Positions 4,990-5,536 of a stretch of DNA of 5,536 nucleotides are shown here, piece after piece. Below the pieces are notes generated by a model. That model was not told where the DNA came from and did not search any database. It saw only the letters and a list, made by a program, of their open reading frames with translations. Source of the stretch: an uncultured Clostridia bacterium (GTDB lineage Bacteria > Bacillota_A > Clostridia > Christensenellales > CAG-138). The position numbers and the translations under genes were made by a program. The stretch spans positions 1 through 5,536 of the forward strand of contig CAMNHT010000101.1 in assembly GCA_946539625.1 (NCBI GenBank), given 5' to 3'. The stretch's first letter is position 1, and every line of letters starts with the position of its first letter.

Positions 4990-5536
4990 ATGAAGAAGCT
5001 AGCAGCATTGTTGCTCGTCCTGCTCATGGTTATGGCTTTGGTCGCCTGCGAACCGACGACGGCACCCACACCCGAACCCGGAACAGAAGCGACAGTAGCG
5101 CCCGCAGAACCGGTAGAGACGACCGAGCCCACCGAGACGGCCGAGCCCGCCGAGACGACCGAGCCCGAAGGGCCCAAAGAGCTGTCTGCAGACACGCTCG
5201 AGTGGCAGGACGAGTTCGACGTCATGACCCTCGGCAACAAGGAATACGGCAAGGACTATCAGTCTCTGTACGAAGTCTACAGCGCAGAGCATCCGGACTT
5301 CACGATCGCTGACATCACCGAAGATGACGAAGGCTTCGCTTATGTCACCGTGAACGGCGAAGAGCACATGCTCGGTCTCGACTTCCTGACCATGGCGATG
5401 GTTTACAACACCACCCCGGCAGGCGAGTATAAGACTGAAGACGACGTCTATGCGGCATGGTGGAGACTTTACATCACCCGCTGGAACTACCTGCTCCCCG
5501 AAGTCCCGCTGTACAGCAACGAGTACTACGATCTGT
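4990..5536 (+). CDS. Secreted lipoprotein, probable ABC transporter solute-binding protein (3' end beyond window)
   Basis: The frame is open through the right edge, with 182 residues visible. MKKLAALLLVLLMVMALVAC is a lipoprotein signal peptide with lipobox LVAC; Cys20 would be lipidated and the protein tethered outside the membrane. Residues 21-63 form a low-complexity P/T/E linker. A folded domain starts near LEWQDEFDVMTLG. The segment YAAWWRLYITRWNYLLPEVPLYSNEYYDL (154-182) resembles the PLYSN-Y-D region seen in clostridial family 5 (peptide-type) solute-binding proteins; this is recalled, not searched, so the substrate class is tentative. It has its own consensus promoter and AGGAGG site, typical for an abundant binding protein. 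Transporter permease and ATPase genes, if linked, would lie beyond the window. Lipoprotein status is secure; the binding-protein call is moderate. Confidence 0.7.
   Translation, partial: MKKLAALLLVLLMVMALVACEPTTAPTPEPGTEATVAPAEPVETTEPTETAEPAETTEPEGPKELSADTLEWQDEFDVMTLGNKEYGKDYQSLYEVYSAEHPDFTIADITEDDEGFAYVTVNGEEHMLGLDFLTMAMVYNTTPAGEYKTEDDVYAAWWRLYITRWNYLLPEVPLYSNEYYDL
5113..5166 (+). repeat. Three tandem 18-bp units in the lipoprotein linker
   Basis: Units at 5113-5130, 5131-5148 and 5149-5166 encode VETTEP, TETAEP and AETTEP (residues 42-59). They differ by only a few bases, share GAGACG and CCGAGCCC, and stay in frame. Such a linker spaces the binding domain from the lipid anchor, and its copy number may vary between strains. 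Confidence 0.85.

Noticed and set aside
4999..5367. Minus-strand glycine-rich and serine-rich frames opposite the lipoprotein
   Set aside because: They are translations of the complementary strand of the P/T/E linker repeats.

Overview
The window reads like a chromosomal fragment of a Gram-positive Bacillota, probably an uncultured gut Clostridia lineage. The genes are fairly GC-rich, the promoters are AT-rich with near-consensus sigma-A boxes, Shine-Dalgarno sites are of the AGGAGG type, and there is a lipoprotein with a classical lipobox. The taxonomic placement is inference. No RNA gene, CRISPR array, insertion sequence or attachment site was seen.

Layout. Bases 1-834 (+) are the 3' part of a P-loop NTPase/CYTH fusion of the TTD14 type, already open at the left edge. 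It is followed 15 bases later by a complete CPBP-family intramembrane metalloprotease gene (850-1806, +). A short convergent intergenic region (1807-1909) holds two terminator-like hairpins. On the minus strand lies a compact six-gene operon transcribed from a good promoter at 4011-4039: an MFS transporter (3937-2891), a 112-residue multi-helix membrane protein whose start overlaps the MFS stop, and four tandem paralogous membrane microproteins of 47-56 residues (2542-1910). The microprotein genes are almost contiguous with one another. Divergently, a second good promoter (4085-4113) drives a four-helix membrane protein of unknown function (4143-4748). A near-perfect consensus promoter (4877-4905) then drives a lipoprotein gene that runs off the right edge, probably an ABC-type solute-binding protein.

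The most unusual element is the microprotein array. Four adjacent genes each encode a short acidic or proline-containing N-terminus, one transmembrane helix and a terminal run of four lysines. They appear to be co-expressed with a transporter and a small polytopic protein, and face a membrane protease gene across a shared terminator. No function can be assigned from sequence alone. The array resembles neither a lantibiotic cluster nor a sortase cluster: no modification enzyme, sortase, LPXTG motif or double-glycine leader is visible. Two further points are a CYTH domain that seems to lack its signature acidic motif, and a pair of short inverted repeats just downstream of the lipoprotein promoter.
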